Positions 37,356-46,638 of a DNA stretch of 64,000 bases are shown here, one piece after another. This DNA comes from DASUAO01 sp035763745. GTDB taxonomy: Bacteria > Actinomycetota > Acidimicrobiia > IMCC26256 > PALSA-555. The notes below the pieces were generated by a model. That model was not told the origin of the DNA, made no database searches, and saw nothing but the letters and a program-made list of their open reading frames with translations. Position 1 is the first letter of the stretch. Every line of letters begins with the position of its first letter. Location: positions 62,001-126,000 of the forward strand of contig DASUAO010000043.1 in assembly GCA_035763745.1 (NCBI GenBank), written 5' to 3'. The position numbers and the translations under genes are program-made.

Positions 37356-38771
37356 GTGTCCCGTCGTCTGCTCGCAGCGCTGTTCGCAGTCCTTGCAATG
37401 GGCGCGATCGTCGGCCCCGCGGCCCCGGCGCAGTCCGGGGACCCGAAGCTCTTCGAGGAAGACTCCGACGCGCCGGCGAGGGCCACGAAGGCCTACGAGC
37501 GGACGATCGACCGCGCGGTGGAGGACATCCAGGACTACTGGGAGGTCGCGTTCCCCGACGTCTACGGCGATCCGTTCGACCGCGTCCCCGACAACCGGAT
37601 CTTCGCGGCGAAGCCGGGCACCAGGCTGCCGAAGTGCCAGGGGCAGAAGCTCAGCTACAAGGACGCGGAAGGCAACGCGTTCTACTGCTACGTCTCGAAC
37701 TTCGTCGCCTACGACGATGTGAGCCTCTTCCCGCAGCTGTACCGCGACTTCGGCGACCTCTCGGTCGCGCTGGTCCTCGCGCACGAGTGGGGCCACGCGA
37801 TCCAGGACCGGGCCGACAACGCCGATGAGCCGACGATCTACAAGGAGCTCCAAGCCGACTGCTTCGCCGGCTCGTGGGTGCGTCGGGTCGCCGACGGCAA
37901 GGCCAAGGGCCTCGACCTCGAGGGCGGCAACCTCGACACCGCGCTCACCGCCATGCTGCAGTTCCGCGACGTGCCGGGGAGCAGTCCCGACGACCCGAGC
38001 GCCCACGGCTCGGGCTTCGACCGCGTCAACGCGTTCCAGGACGGGTTCGACGAGGGCGCCGAGCAGTGTGCGCCCTACTTCGAGGACCCGCCCGTCATCA
38101 CCGAGATCCCCTTCACGACCGAGGACGACGCAGCGAGCGGCGGCAACGTCCCGGCCGAGGACGTGATCCCGCTGAGCGTCGAGCTGCTCAACGACTTCTA
38201 TCTCCAGGTCGAGCCGGGCTTCGTCGCCCCCACCCTCGACAACATCTTCTCGTTCGACTCCTCGGGAACGAAGGACCAGCTGCCCGTCTGCGGTGGCTCC
38301 ACGCCGTCGAGGAGCGTCATCAAGAACCGCGTCTTCTACTGCATCGACGACGGCTACTTCGCGTTCGACGAGCCGTACCTCCAGCACGTCTACGACGACA
38401 TCGGCGACTTCGGCGTGGCCACCCTGCTGGCGAACCCGTGGGCGACCTACGTGCAGATCAACCAGGGCTTTCCGGGAGTGGAGACGAACGAGGACAACGC
38501 GGTGCTCGGCGCGCATTGCTACATGGGCGGCTTCGCCGCCGCGATGTACAACGAGGCCCTGTCGAGCCCGACACTCGGAGGAGTCGTGGCGCTCTCACCC
38601 GGCGACCTCGACGAGACGGTGCAGGCGCTGATCGACTACACGGGTGCGCGGGGCGTCGATACGAGCATCGATGTGACCTTCCAACTGCTCCGTGCGTTCC
38701 GCGACGGCTTCGTCAACGGGTACGGCGTGTGCCAGACGAACTACGCCAGCACCGGCGAGACACTCGGGTAG
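37356..38771 (+). CDS. Secreted neutral zinc metallopeptidase with degenerate second domain
   Basis: 471 residues. A signal peptide (1-26) is followed by a zinc peptidase domain with HEWGH at 143-147 and a third ligand Glu164 in KELQADCFAG, as in the putative neutral zinc metallopeptidase family. Cys94 and Cys111 may form a disulfide. From about residue 290 the same pattern recurs: LPKC/LPVC, NAFYCY/RVFYCI, YRDFGDLSVALVLAHEWGH/YDDIGDFGVATLLANPWAT, QADCFAG/GAHCYMGG and FQDGFDEGAEQC/FRDGFVNGYGVC. The zinc residues are lost in this second copy. GAGGAGG (37343-37349) sets the GTG start. Substrate unknown. Confidence 0.85.
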   Translation: MSRRLLAALFAVLAMGAIVGPAAPAQSGDPKLFEEDSDAPARATKAYERTIDRAVEDIQDYWEVAFPDVYGDPFDRVPDNRIFAAKPGTRLPKCQGQKLSYKDAEGNAFYCYVSNFVAYDDVSLFPQLYRDFGDLSVALVLAHEWGHAIQDRADNADEPTIYKELQADCFAGSWVRRVADGKAKGLDLEGGNLDTALTAMLQFRDVPGSSPDDPSAHGSGFDRVNAFQDGFDEGAEQCAPYFEDPPVITEIPFTTEDDAASGGNVPAEDVIPLSVELLNDFYLQVEPGFVAPTLDNIFSFDSSGTKDQLPVCGGSTPSRSVIKNRVFYCIDDGYFAFDEPYLQHVYDDIGDFGVATLLANPWATYVQINQGFPGVETNEDNAVLGAHCYMGGFAAAMYNEALSSPTLGGVVALSPGDLDETVQALIDYTGARGVDTSIDVTFQLLRAFRDGFVNGYGVCQTNYASTGETLG

Positions 38772-38794
38772 CGGCAACGTCGTGACGCGCTGAG

Positions 38795-39784
38795 GTGATC
38801 CGGGTCCCGGCAGTCGAGGTCGACGGCCTCGTCAAGCGCTTCGGCGACTTCGTCGCGGTCGACGATGTCTCGTTCGCGGTCGAGCCGGGGGAGCTGTTCG
38901 GCTTCCTCGGGCCCAACGGTGCCGGAAAGACGACGACCATCAGCATCCTGTGCACGCTGCTCACGCTCTCGGGCGGTCGGGCGCGTGTGGCAGGCCACGA
39001 CGTGGCAACGGAGCCCGGCGCCGTCCGCTCGAACATCGGACTGGTGTTCCAGGAGATCACGCTCGACGACTATCTGACCGGCGCCGAGAACCTGAAGTTC
39101 CACGCCGTCCTCTACGGCTGCCCGCCGGGCAAGGTGCGCGAGCGGGCCGCGCCGCTCCTCGACATGGTCGGGCTGTCCGATCGGGCCGACCAGCAGGTGC
39201 GCAACTACTCGGGCGGGATGAAGCGACGCCTCGAGATCGCGCGGGGTCTCCTGCACGCGCCGAAGGTCCTGTTCCTCGACGAGCCCACGATCGGGCTGGA
39301 TCCCCAGACCCGGGCGCACATCTGGGACTACGTCGACACGTTGCGAGCCCGCGAGGACACGACGATGTTCCTCACCACGCACTACATGGACGAAGCCGAG
39401 CGCTGCGACCGGATCGCGATCATCGACCGGGGCCGGATCGTCGCGATCGACACCCCGAGCGCGTTGAAGGCATCGATCGGCGCCGACGTCGTCACGGTCG
39501 AGACCGCCGACGATGGCGTCGCGCGCTCCCAGATCGCCGCGTCGCTCGGCATCGAGGGCGAGGTGACCGAGCACGGCCTGCGTCTGCACGTGCCCGATGG
39601 CGAGGCCTTCGTGCCCGAGCTGTTCACCCGGGTCGACGTCGGGATCCGCAACGTCAACGTCCGGCGGCCGAGCCTCGACGACGTCTTCATGGAGTACACC
39701 GGCCGCGCCATCCGCGACGCCGAGGTGGGGACGCTCGACCGGTTCAAGATGAACGCCATGACCCGTGGGTTCCGGAAGAGCTGA
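38795..39784 (+). CDS. ABC exporter ATP-binding protein (DrrA-like)
   Basis: 329 residues. Walker A GPNGAGKTTT, signature NYSGGMKRR, Walker B VLFLDEPTIGLD and the H-loop THYMDEAERCD are intact. A C-terminal extension of about 90 residues is typical of the daunorubicin-resistance/ABC-2 exporter class. With the permease encoded next it should export a lipid, antibiotic or glycan; substrate unknown. The GTG at 38795 is close behind the peptidase gene. The stop overlaps the permease start (TGATG). Confidence 0.92.
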   Translation: MIRVPAVEVDGLVKRFGDFVAVDDVSFAVEPGELFGFLGPNGAGKTTTISILCTLLTLSGGRARVAGHDVATEPGAVRSNIGLVFQEITLDDYLTGAENLKFHAVLYGCPPGKVRERAAPLLDMVGLSDRADQQVRNYSGGMKRRLEIARGLLHAPKVLFLDEPTIGLDPQTRAHIWDYVDTLRAREDTTMFLTTHYMDEAERCDRIAIIDRGRIVAIDTPSALKASIGADVVTVETADDGVARSQIAASLGIEGEVTEHGLRLHVPDGEAFVPELFTRVDVGIRNVNVRRPSLDDVFMEYTGRAIRDAEVGTLDRFKMNAMTRGFRKS

Positions 39785-40641
39785 TGGCGGACACGACGAT
39801 CCCCGACGTCTCTGCGCCCGCAGCCCCCGCGACGGTCGACATGCCGCACGAGGGAGCGCTCGTGCGCAACGTGCGAGCGATGCTCATGGTGTGGCGACGC
39901 GACATCATTCGACTGTTCCGGATGCCGACGCGGATCGTGACCGGCATCGCGCAGCCGCTGCTGTTCCTCTTCGTGCTCGGCGCGGGCCTCGAGGGCGCGA
40001 TCGGCGCGCGGGGCGCGGCGGGCGTCGACTACCAGGAGTACCTGTTCCCCGGCATCCTCGCGATGTCGGTTCTGACCTCCGCGCTGTTCTCGGCGATCGC
40101 GATCGTCTGGGACCGCGAGTTCGGGTTCATGCGCGAGATGCTGGTCGCTCCCGTCTCTCGCGCCTCGCTCGTGCTCGGGAAGGCGCTCGGCGGCGGATCG
40201 GTGTCCGTGGTCCAGGGTCTCGTCCTGGTGCTCGCCGCCCCGCTCGTCGGGGTGTCGTTCACCGTGGCGAGCTTCTTCAAGATGCTCGGCTTCCTGCTCC
40301 TGTTGGCGTTCTCGCTCACCGCGTTCGGCATCGTGGTGGCGAGTCGCATGCAGCGCATGGAGAGCTTCCAGATGGTGATGGCACTGGTGCTGCAGCCGAT
40401 GCTCTTCCTCTCCGGCGCGATCTTCCCGCTCGTCGCGCTCCCGGATTGGCTCGGTGTCGTGACCCGCCTCAACCCCGCCACCTACGGCGTGGACGCGATC
40501 CGCCGGGTGGTCCTGCCCGACACGGTGCCGCTCGACATCCTCGGATGGACGGTGCCGCTGTGGGCCGACGCGGTGATCACCCTCGGCTTCGGTGCCGCGA
40601 TGCTGGCCCTCGCCGTGAAGCTGTTCGGCAAGACCGAGTAG
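39784..40641 (+). CDS. ABC-2 type permease (DrrB-like)
   Basis: 285 residues with six TM helices. An N-terminal amphipathic elbow (RRDIIRLFRMPTRIVTGIAQPLLFLFVLGAG), DYQEYLFPGILAMSVL, the coupling segment WDREFGFMREMLVAPVSR and the loop PLVALPDWLGVVTRLNPATYGVDAIR are those of ABC-2 exporters. It forms the membrane half of the transporter with the overlapping ATPase gene. Substrate unknown. Confidence 0.92.
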   Translation: MADTTIPDVSAPAAPATVDMPHEGALVRNVRAMLMVWRRDIIRLFRMPTRIVTGIAQPLLFLFVLGAGLEGAIGARGAAGVDYQEYLFPGILAMSVLTSALFSAIAIVWDREFGFMREMLVAPVSRASLVLGKALGGGSVSVVQGLVLVLAAPLVGVSFTVASFFKMLGFLLLLAFSLTAFGIVVASRMQRMESFQMVMALVLQPMLFLSGAIFPLVALPDWLGVVTRLNPATYGVDAIRRVVLPDTVPLDILGWTVPLWADAVITLGFGAAMLALAVKLFGKTE

Positions 40642-40704
40642 GGGCCGAGTCGATCGCCGGCCGATGGAGGCAGGGGTGGTCGCCGACGGATGGAGGCAAA
40701 GGTG

Positions 40705-41733
40705 ATGGACGGGACCAACCGCAGGCTCGTGCTCGCCGAACGCCCCGAGGGCGCGATCGACGACCGCACGTTCGACCTCGTCGAGGAGCCGTTCCGCGAG
40801 CTCGCCGACGGCGAGTACCGGGTGCGCAACATCTACCTGTCGGTCGATCCGACGCAGCGCATCTGGATCCGGGAGCAGGCGAGCTATCTCCCGCCGGTCG
40901 GCATCGGCGAGGTGATGCGCTCCGGTGCGATGGGGGAGGTGGTGGAGTCGCGAAATGCCGAGGTCCCGGTCGGGGCATTCGTGACCGGTCTGCTGGGTTG
41001 GCAGGAGTACCCGCACTGCGGTGGTGCGGACGGTCTCGGTGGCAATGTCATCCCGCCGGGTCTGCCATTGCGCAAGATGATGGGCGTGCTCGGGGCGACG
41101 GGAATCACCGCGTACTTCGGGATGCTCGACATCGGGAAGCCCCAGCCGGGGGAGACCGTCGTCGTGTCCGGCGCCGCTGGGGCGACCGGGTCGGTCGCCG
41201 CGCAGATCGCGAAGATCCAGGGCGCCCGGGTGATCGGCATCGCCGGCTCCGAGGAGAAGTGCGCCTGGCTCGTCGAGGAATGTGGGCTCGACGCAGTCAT
41301 CAACTACAAGACCGAGGACATCCCCGAACGCCTCGACGCGCTGTGCCCCGACGGGATCGACGTGTTCTTCGACAATGTCGGTGGTACCACGCTCGACCAG
41401 GTGCTGGCACGCATCGCGATCGGCGCGCGCATCGTGCTGTGCGGCGCGATCTCCACCTACAACGCGACCGAGCTCCCTCCCCCCCTCTACTTCACGATGA
41501 ACCTCGTCATCCAGCGCGGCCTCATGCAGGGGTTCATCGTCCTCGACTACCTGGAGCGGTTCCCCGAGGCGGTCATGGCGCTCGCCGGCTGGGAGGCCGA
41601 AGGCAAGATCGCCTGGCGTGACCAGGTCGTCGAGGGTCTCGAGCGGGCGCCCGAGGCCCTGAACATGCTCTTCGCCGGCGAGAACTCCGGCAAGCTCCTC
41701 GTGCAGCTCGCCCCCGACCCCACCGCCCCCTGA
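40705..41733 (+). CDS. NADP-dependent medium-chain oxidoreductase (prostaglandin/alkenal reductase type)
   Basis: 342 residues. The zinc-free MDR fold shows YLSVDPTQRIWI, GVLGATGITAYFGMLDIGKPQPGETVVVSGAAGATGSVAAQIAK (NADP-binding) and DVFFDNVGGTTLDQVL. Family enzymes reduce enones and alkenals. ATG 40705 is preferred over ATG 40690 because GGAGG (40692-40696) stands 8 bases before it, covering the earlier ATG. Two near copies of gatggaggca...ggtg (40663-40678 and 40689-40704, 26 apart) duplicate that ribosome site. A hairpin repeat follows the stop. Confidence 0.9.
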   Translation: MDGTNRRLVLAERPEGAIDDRTFDLVEEPFRELADGEYRVRNIYLSVDPTQRIWIREQASYLPPVGIGEVMRSGAMGEVVESRNAEVPVGAFVTGLLGWQEYPHCGGADGLGGNVIPPGLPLRKMMGVLGATGITAYFGMLDIGKPQPGETVVVSGAAGATGSVAAQIAKIQGARVIGIAGSEEKCAWLVEECGLDAVINYKTEDIPERLDALCPDGIDVFFDNVGGTTLDQVLARIAIGARIVLCGAISTYNATELPPPLYFTMNLVIQRGLMQGFIVLDYLERFPEAVMALAGWEAEGKIAWRDQVVEGLERAPEALNMLFAGENSGKLLVQLAPDPTAP

Positions 41734-41749
41734 CCCGCGCGGGTGTTGA

Positions 41750-41787
41750 TGCGTCCCTCACCCGCCCATGGCGGGGTGAGGGACGCA
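41750..41787. repeat. Dispersed hairpin element, copy 2
   Basis: Same architecture as 21208-21245: 13-bp stem (tgcgtccctcacc), single bulged G, 4-bp cgcc/ggcg stem, 3-base loop (cat). It is again preceded by gttga and again begins 16-19 bases after a stop codon on the plus strand. A transcription terminator is plausible although no T-run follows. Confidence 0.85.
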
Positions 41788-41818
41788 GGACCGAGTTTGC
41801 AGGGGCTACGGTCACGCG

Positions 41819-43153
41819 GTGCCCACGATCCCGGAGACCCAGTACGCGCAGAGCGGCGACCTGAGCATCGCCTACCAGGTCGTCGGGGAAGGGCCGCCGG
41901 ACATCCTGTTCGTCCCCGGGTTCGTGTCGAATGTCGAGCTGATGTGGGATCGGCCGTCGTTCGCGCATTTGTTCGGACGACTGGCCTCGATCGGGCGCTT
42001 CGTCGTCTTCGACAAGCGTGGCACCGGGTGCTCTGACCGGACGCTCGGGACGGGGAGCTCCGAGGACCGGATGGACGATCTCCGGGCCGTCGCGGACGCG
42101 GCCGGGATCGACTCGGCCGTCGTCATCGGGATCTCCGAGGGAGGACCCCTCGCGGTGCTGTTCGCGGCGTCGTTCCCCGAGCGCGTCACGTCGCTGGTGC
42201 TCTGGGGGACGTTCGCGCGTGCGCTCCGGGCGCCCGACTACGAGGAGGGCATGGATGAGGAGACGGTGAACGCGTTCATCGACGGCATCCAGAGCCGATG
42301 GGGGACCGGGACGGCCCTCGCCGGGTTCCTGAGCGAATCGCCCGACGAGGACCAAGCCGCACTGGCTCGCTACGAGCGTCAGACCGCCACTCCGGGTGCG
42401 GTCGCGACGATCCTCCGGCACAACGTCCGGATGGACGTGCGCCACGCGCTCGGTTCGCTGCGCATGCCCACCCTGGTCATCCACCGGGAGGGCGATCCGA
42501 TCGTCCCGGTCGCGGCGGCGCGATACCTCGCCCGCCACATCGAGAACGCACGCATCCAGGAGTTCCCGGGCGACTTCCACGTCGGTGGCAACGTTGGGGA
42601 TGACGACGACATCCTCGATGCGATCGAGGAGTTCGTCACCGGCGCACCGGTTGAGCGCGAGTCCGACGACGTCGACCGCGTGCTCATGACCGTGCTGTTC
42701 ACCGACATCGTCGACTCGACGCGCCAGGCCGCCGAGCTCGGCGACAAGGCCTGGCGTGCACTGCTCGAGCAGCACGACTCGACCGCGGCGAAGGCCGTCG
42801 AGTCCCAACGCGGAGTTGTCGTGAAGCGCACCGGCGACGGGCTGCTCGCCACCTTCGACGGACCGGGCCGTGGGGTGCGGGCAGCCCGGGCGCTCCGCGA
42901 AGCGGTCGCGTCGCTCGGTGTCGAGGTGCGGGCCGGGCTGCACACCGGTGAGGTCGAGCGGCGCGGCGATGACGTCGCCGGCATCGGTGTCCACATCGGC
43001 TCCCGGGTGAGTGCGCTCGCCGAGGCGGGCGAGGTGCTCGTCACCAGCACGGTGAAGGACCTGGTGATGGGCTCGGACCTCGAGTTCGACGACCGCGGCG
43101 CACGTGAGCTGAAGGGCGTGCCGGGCGACTGGCACCTCTGGGCCTCGGTCTGA
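41819..43153 (+). CDS. Alpha/beta hydrolase fused to a class III adenylate/guanylate cyclase domain
   Basis: 444 residues. Residues 1-275 are an alpha/beta hydrolase: oxyanion region FVPGFVSN, nucleophile elbow GISEGG, FDKRGTGCSD, and a late His in GDFHVGG. Residues 277-444 are a class III cyclase: VLFTDIVDST (first metal Asp), KRTGDGLLATFDG (second metal Asp), GLHTGEVE and GIGVHIGSRV. It looks able to make cAMP or cGMP, perhaps gated by binding or hydrolysis of a small ligand. Such fusions are known in mycobacteria and rhizobia. A TACGGT hexamer (41807-41812) lies 6 bases before the GTG. Confidence 0.9.
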   Translation: MPTIPETQYAQSGDLSIAYQVVGEGPPDILFVPGFVSNVELMWDRPSFAHLFGRLASIGRFVVFDKRGTGCSDRTLGTGSSEDRMDDLRAVADAAGIDSAVVIGISEGGPLAVLFAASFPERVTSLVLWGTFARALRAPDYEEGMDEETVNAFIDGIQSRWGTGTALAGFLSESPDEDQAALARYERQTATPGAVATILRHNVRMDVRHALGSLRMPTLVIHREGDPIVPVAAARYLARHIENARIQEFPGDFHVGGNVGDDDDILDAIEEFVTGAPVERESDDVDRVLMTVLFTDIVDSTRQAAELGDKAWRALLEQHDSTAAKAVESQRGVVVKRTGDGLLATFDGPGRGVRAARALREAVASLGVEVRAGLHTGEVERRGDDVAGIGVHIGSRVSALAEAGEVLVTSTVKDLVMGSDLEFDDRGARELKGVPGDWHLWASV

Positions 43154-43168
43154 CTCCACCTCGCCGTC

Positions 43169-43258
43169 GAGCAAGTGACGCTCAAAGTCCGTGGGGTACG
43201 TCCAGCGTCACTTGCTCCCGAGGGAGGGTACGTCCAGCGTCACTTGCTCCCGAGGGGA
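43169..43258. repeat. Inverted and direct repeats between convergent genes
   Basis: A 14-base sequence (gagcaagtgacgct, 43169-43182) is followed by two inverted copies (43204-43217 and 43236-43249), each within one of two tandem 32-base direct repeats (43195-43226 and 43227-43258). The left arm can pair with either right arm, giving two exclusive hairpins. The position between two convergent stop codons suggests a bidirectional terminator. Confidence 0.75.
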
Positions 43259-43262
43259 GGAG

Positions 43263-44954
43263 TCAGGCGCCGCGCAGGAGTCGCCCGGCGAGGGCGCCGG
43301 TGTGCTCGCCGTGCTCCATGAACACCTGGCCGTTCACGATCGTCGTGTCGTAACCCCGCGCCCGTTGCACGAATCGGCCCGCGCCGTGTGGGAAGTCGTG
43401 GTGGAACTCGGGGACGGGGAGCGCCAGCGCGCCCCAGTCGATCACGTTGAGGTCGGCGAACGCGCCCTCCCGCACGACGCCTCGCTCGACGATCCCGAAC
43501 GTGGCGGCGGTGTCGGACGTGAGCCGACGGATCGCGTCCTCGACGGTCAACAGTCCCCGCTCGCGCACCCAGTAGGTGAGCAGCGTGGTGGGGACGCTCG
43601 CGTCCATGGTCTGGCCGACGTGCGCGCCGGCGTCGGCGAGCCCCATCATCACCTCGGGCGCCTGCAGGACCTCTCCGATCGCGTCGACGTCCTCATTGAG
43701 CAATGGCCACGAGAGGAGCACTGCGCCGTCGGTCTCGAGCGCGAGGTCGATGAACGCCTCGACCGGCGACACGCCCCGGCGGTCCGCGATCGCGACCAAC
43801 GACCGAGACGGGTCGCACTCGTAGTGCGCGAGCTCGTCGTCGCCGTTGAGCACGAAGAACTTGTCGAGGCCGCGCCGGTCGTCCTTGGCCTCCTCGATCA
43901 GCTCGGCCCGACGACCCGGGTCCCGGAGCACCGCGAGCCGGTCCTCGAGCGGCAGCGGGGCGAGCGCGAGCCATGCGGGACGGTGGTCGAACGGTGTGCG
44001 ATGCACGAGCCCCGTGAGCACACCGATGAACCGCGGTGTGGTCTGCGGGCGGATCTGCGCGCCGCGCGCGTTCGCGGCCCGGACGAGCGCGAGGGCATGG
44101 CGCCAGTGCTGGCCCTGGTCGGCCGAGTTCGTGAGGTTGAAGGTCAGCGGGCGACCGGACCGGACGCTCACGGCCTCCATCCATGCGAGCTCGGAGTCGA
44201 CCCTCGGCTCGGCGGGACCGTCGCCGTCGAAGCGGGGTGCGACCTCGAAGATGCCGCGTCCGTGACGCGCCAACACGTCGGCGAACGCGAGGAGCTCGTG
44301 CTCCTCGGCCCAGGTGCCGGGTACGTAGCGGCCGTCGGGGACGCGGTGGCGCAGCGTGCGCGAGCTCGAGACGCCGAGCGCGCCGGCGGTCATGGCCTCG
44401 TCGATGAGGCCGGTCATCGTCGCGAGCTCGTCGTCGGTGGGGAGCACGCCCTCGTCGAGGGAACGCTCGCCCATCGCGTAGTACCGGAGCGCGCTGTGAC
44501 CCACCATGCCGCCGACGTTCAGGCCGGTCGCGGTGCGGTCGAGCCACCCGAGGTAGTCGCCGTAGGTCTCCCAGTCCCACGGAAGCCCGTCGAGGATGCT
44601 CGCCGCCGGGATGTCCTCGACCGACTCCATCATCTCGGCCACATACGTGTGGTCTTCGGCGTGCACGGGCGCGAACGTCACGCCGCAGTTCCCGATCGCG
44701 ACGGAGGTGACGCCGTGCCAGCACGACGACGACCCGAGCGGGTCCCAGCCGAACTGGGCGTCGAGGTGGGTGTGGACGTCGACGAAGCCGGGGGTCACCA
44801 GCCGCCCGCCGGCATCGATCTCGCGCGTCCCGGTTCCCTCGACCTCGCCCACGGCGACGATGCGGTCGCCCGTCACACCGACGTCGGCCAGCCGGGAGGG
44901 CGCTCCCGTGCCGTCGACGAGCGTGCCGTTGCGGATCACCAGGTCGTGGGGCAT
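43263..44954 (-). CDS. N-acyl-D-amino-acid deacylase/D-aminoacylase-type amidohydrolase
   Basis: 563 residues. The N-terminal beta-sandwich strand (DLVIRNGTLVDGTGAPSRLADVGVTGDRIVAVGEV) leads to the metal motif VDVHTHLDAQF. GVTSVAIGNCGVTFAPV carries the cysteine that replaces the carboxylated lysine in D-aminoacylases. GLADAGAHVGQTMDAS supplies the metal Asp near the end. Enzymes of this family hydrolyse N-acyl or cyclic amides; the substrate here is unknown. A TACCGT hexamer on the minus strand (44961-44966) lies 6 bases before the ATG. Divergent from the next amidohydrolase. Confidence 0.88.
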   Translation of the reverse strand: MPHDLVIRNGTLVDGTGAPSRLADVGVTGDRIVAVGEVEGTGTREIDAGGRLVTPGFVDVHTHLDAQFGWDPLGSSSCWHGVTSVAIGNCGVTFAPVHAEDHTYVAEMMESVEDIPAASILDGLPWDWETYGDYLGWLDRTATGLNVGGMVGHSALRYYAMGERSLDEGVLPTDDELATMTGLIDEAMTAGALGVSSSRTLRHRVPDGRYVPGTWAEEHELLAFADVLARHGRGIFEVAPRFDGDGPAEPRVDSELAWMEAVSVRSGRPLTFNLTNSADQGQHWRHALALVRAANARGAQIRPQTTPRFIGVLTGLVHRTPFDHRPAWLALAPLPLEDRLAVLRDPGRRAELIEEAKDDRRGLDKFFVLNGDDELAHYECDPSRSLVAIADRRGVSPVEAFIDLALETDGAVLLSWPLLNEDVDAIGEVLQAPEVMMGLADAGAHVGQTMDASVPTTLLTYWVRERGLLTVEDAIRRLTSDTAATFGIVERGVVREGAFADLNVIDWGALALPVPEFHHDFPHGAGRFVQRARGYDTTIVNGQVFMEHGEHTGALAGRLLRGA

Positions 44955-45069
44955 CCCGGAACGGTACCGGTGCGCCGATCGGGCGCGCCGAGCCCACGGT
45001 CCGAGTAATGTGACGACCCGTCAGATTCGCGGACGACGCAGTGCGCGACGGACCTGGTGAGGAGCCGGC

Positions 45070-46278
45070 GTGGGCGCCACGGAGACCCCGAACATCCCGA
45101 TGATCGTGAGCGTCGACGACCACGTCGTCGAGCCGGCCGACCTGTGGGCCCGCTGGCTCCCGGAGCGCTTCCGCGACCGCGCCCCCCGGATCGAGCGGAA
45201 GGGCGTCGCCGGGATGCAGCACATCGGCGGCGGCACCTACGAGCTGCAGTTCGACGACGACGCCCCCAAGGCCGACTGCTGGGTCTACGAAGACCTGATC
45301 CTTCCGCACAAGCGCCACGTCGCGGCGGTCGGCTTCGAACGCGACGACATGACCGCGGCGCCGATCACCTACGACGAGATGCGCCCCGGCTGCTACGACC
45401 CGAAGGCTCGCGTCGAGGACATGCTCATGAACCACGTCGAGGTGAGCGTCTCGTTCCCGACGTTCCCGCGGTTCTGTGGGCAGACGTTCGCGGAGGCCCA
45501 GGACAAGGATCTCGCGATGGCGTGCGTGCTCGCCTACAACGACTGGATGGTCGAGGAGTGGTGCGGCGACTCCGACGGCCACCTCGCACCGCTCATCATC
45601 ATCCCGCTCTGGGACGTGGAAGCGTCGGTCGCCGAGATCCGTCGCAACGCGGCGCGTGGGGTGCACGCGGTCTGCTTCTCCGAGATCCCGCCCCACCTCG
45701 GGCTGCCGAGCATCCACACCGGCTACTGGGACCCGATGTTCGCGGAGTGCGCGGACTCCGACGTCACCGTGTGCATGCACATCGGTTCGTCGTCGAAGAT
45801 GCCGGCGACCTCGGTCGACGCGCCGATCGCGGTCGCCGCGACGCTCTCGTTCGGCAACGCGATGGCGTCGATGAGCGACTTCCTCTTCTCCGGCGTGCTC
45901 GTGCGCTACCCGGAGCTGCGGCTGGCGTACTCCGAGGGCCAGATCGGGTGGATCCCCTACATCCTCGAGCGGGCCGACGATGTGTGGATGGAGCACCGGG
46001 CGTGGGCAGGCGTGCGCGACATCGTCCCCGAGCCTCCATCGACCTACTACTACCGGCAGATCTTCGGGTGCTTCTTCCGTGACCAGCACGGGCTCGAGTC
46101 CCTCGACCGGGTGGGCGTCGACAACATCACCTTCGAGACCGACTATCCCCACACCGACTCGACCTGGCCGCACACCCTGGAGGTGGCCGAGAAGATGTTC
46201 GCCGGCATCGACGACGCGACGATCCACAAGATCGTGCGCGGCAACGCGATCCGCATGCTGCACCTCGATCTCGACTGA
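45070..46278 (+). CDS. Amidohydrolase_2 (ACMSD-like TIM barrel) family protein
   Basis: 402 residues. IVSVDDHVVEPADLWARWLPERFRDRAPRI and the C-terminal NITFETDYPHTDSTWPHTLEVAEKMFAG with GNAIRMLHLD are the standard start and end of this actinobacterial group. HIGSSSKMP carries a central metal-binding His. Members hydrolyse or decarboxylate cyclic and aromatic compounds, and many are annotated only as amidohydrolases. A TAATGT hexamer (45006-45011) is a possible -10 element. The GTG at 45070 follows GAGGAGC at good distance. Confidence 0.88.
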   Translation: MGATETPNIPMIVSVDDHVVEPADLWARWLPERFRDRAPRIERKGVAGMQHIGGGTYELQFDDDAPKADCWVYEDLILPHKRHVAAVGFERDDMTAAPITYDEMRPGCYDPKARVEDMLMNHVEVSVSFPTFPRFCGQTFAEAQDKDLAMACVLAYNDWMVEEWCGDSDGHLAPLIIIPLWDVEASVAEIRRNAARGVHAVCFSEIPPHLGLPSIHTGYWDPMFAECADSDVTVCMHIGSSSKMPATSVDAPIAVAATLSFGNAMASMSDFLFSGVLVRYPELRLAYSEGQIGWIPYILERADDVWMEHRAWAGVRDIVPEPPSTYYYRQIFGCFFRDQHGLESLDRVGVDNITFETDYPHTDSTWPHTLEVAEKMFAGIDDATIHKIVRGNAIRMLHLDLD

Positions 46279-46364
46279 CGGTGCGCGACGGCCGCGACCG
46301 TGACAGTATGGCCGTCGACAGCCGAGAGCGAAGTCGACCGTGTAGGCCGCGACGAGGGGGAGCA

Positions 46365-46580
46365 ATGTTGAAGCGTCTGATGGGTGATCTGATCGGTTTG
46401 GCGGTGATGCTGGTCGTGTTCCTGATCGTCACGTTCCCGGCCACGTGGTTGCTGATGCTGTTCCTCGGGAACGTGCACGTGAACACGAGCTACTGGGGCA
46501 CCCTGCCACTCGGTGTCATCGTGAGCCTGCTGATCAGCTCGGGCACCACGGGCGCGAGCCGTCGCCACTCCGAGCTCTGA
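46365..46580 (+). CDS. Small two-helix membrane protein
   Basis: 71 residues: two hydrophobic helices (about 9-34 and 44-60) joined by a short loop (GNVHVNTSYWG), with a basic C-terminus (SRRHSEL). Unknown family. GGGGGAG (46356-46362) sets the ATG and supports expression. It stands alone between the amidohydrolase and the YqgE gene in the same direction. Confidence 0.7.
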   Translation: MLKRLMGDLIGLAVMLVVFLIVTFPATWLLMLFLGNVHVNTSYWGTLPLGVIVSLLISSGTTGASRRHSEL

Positions 46581-46638
46581 CGTTCAGCCCGGGACCGAGC
46601 CGGGCGTCGTCGCCTTCGTCGGCGGCCAGTATGTGACC

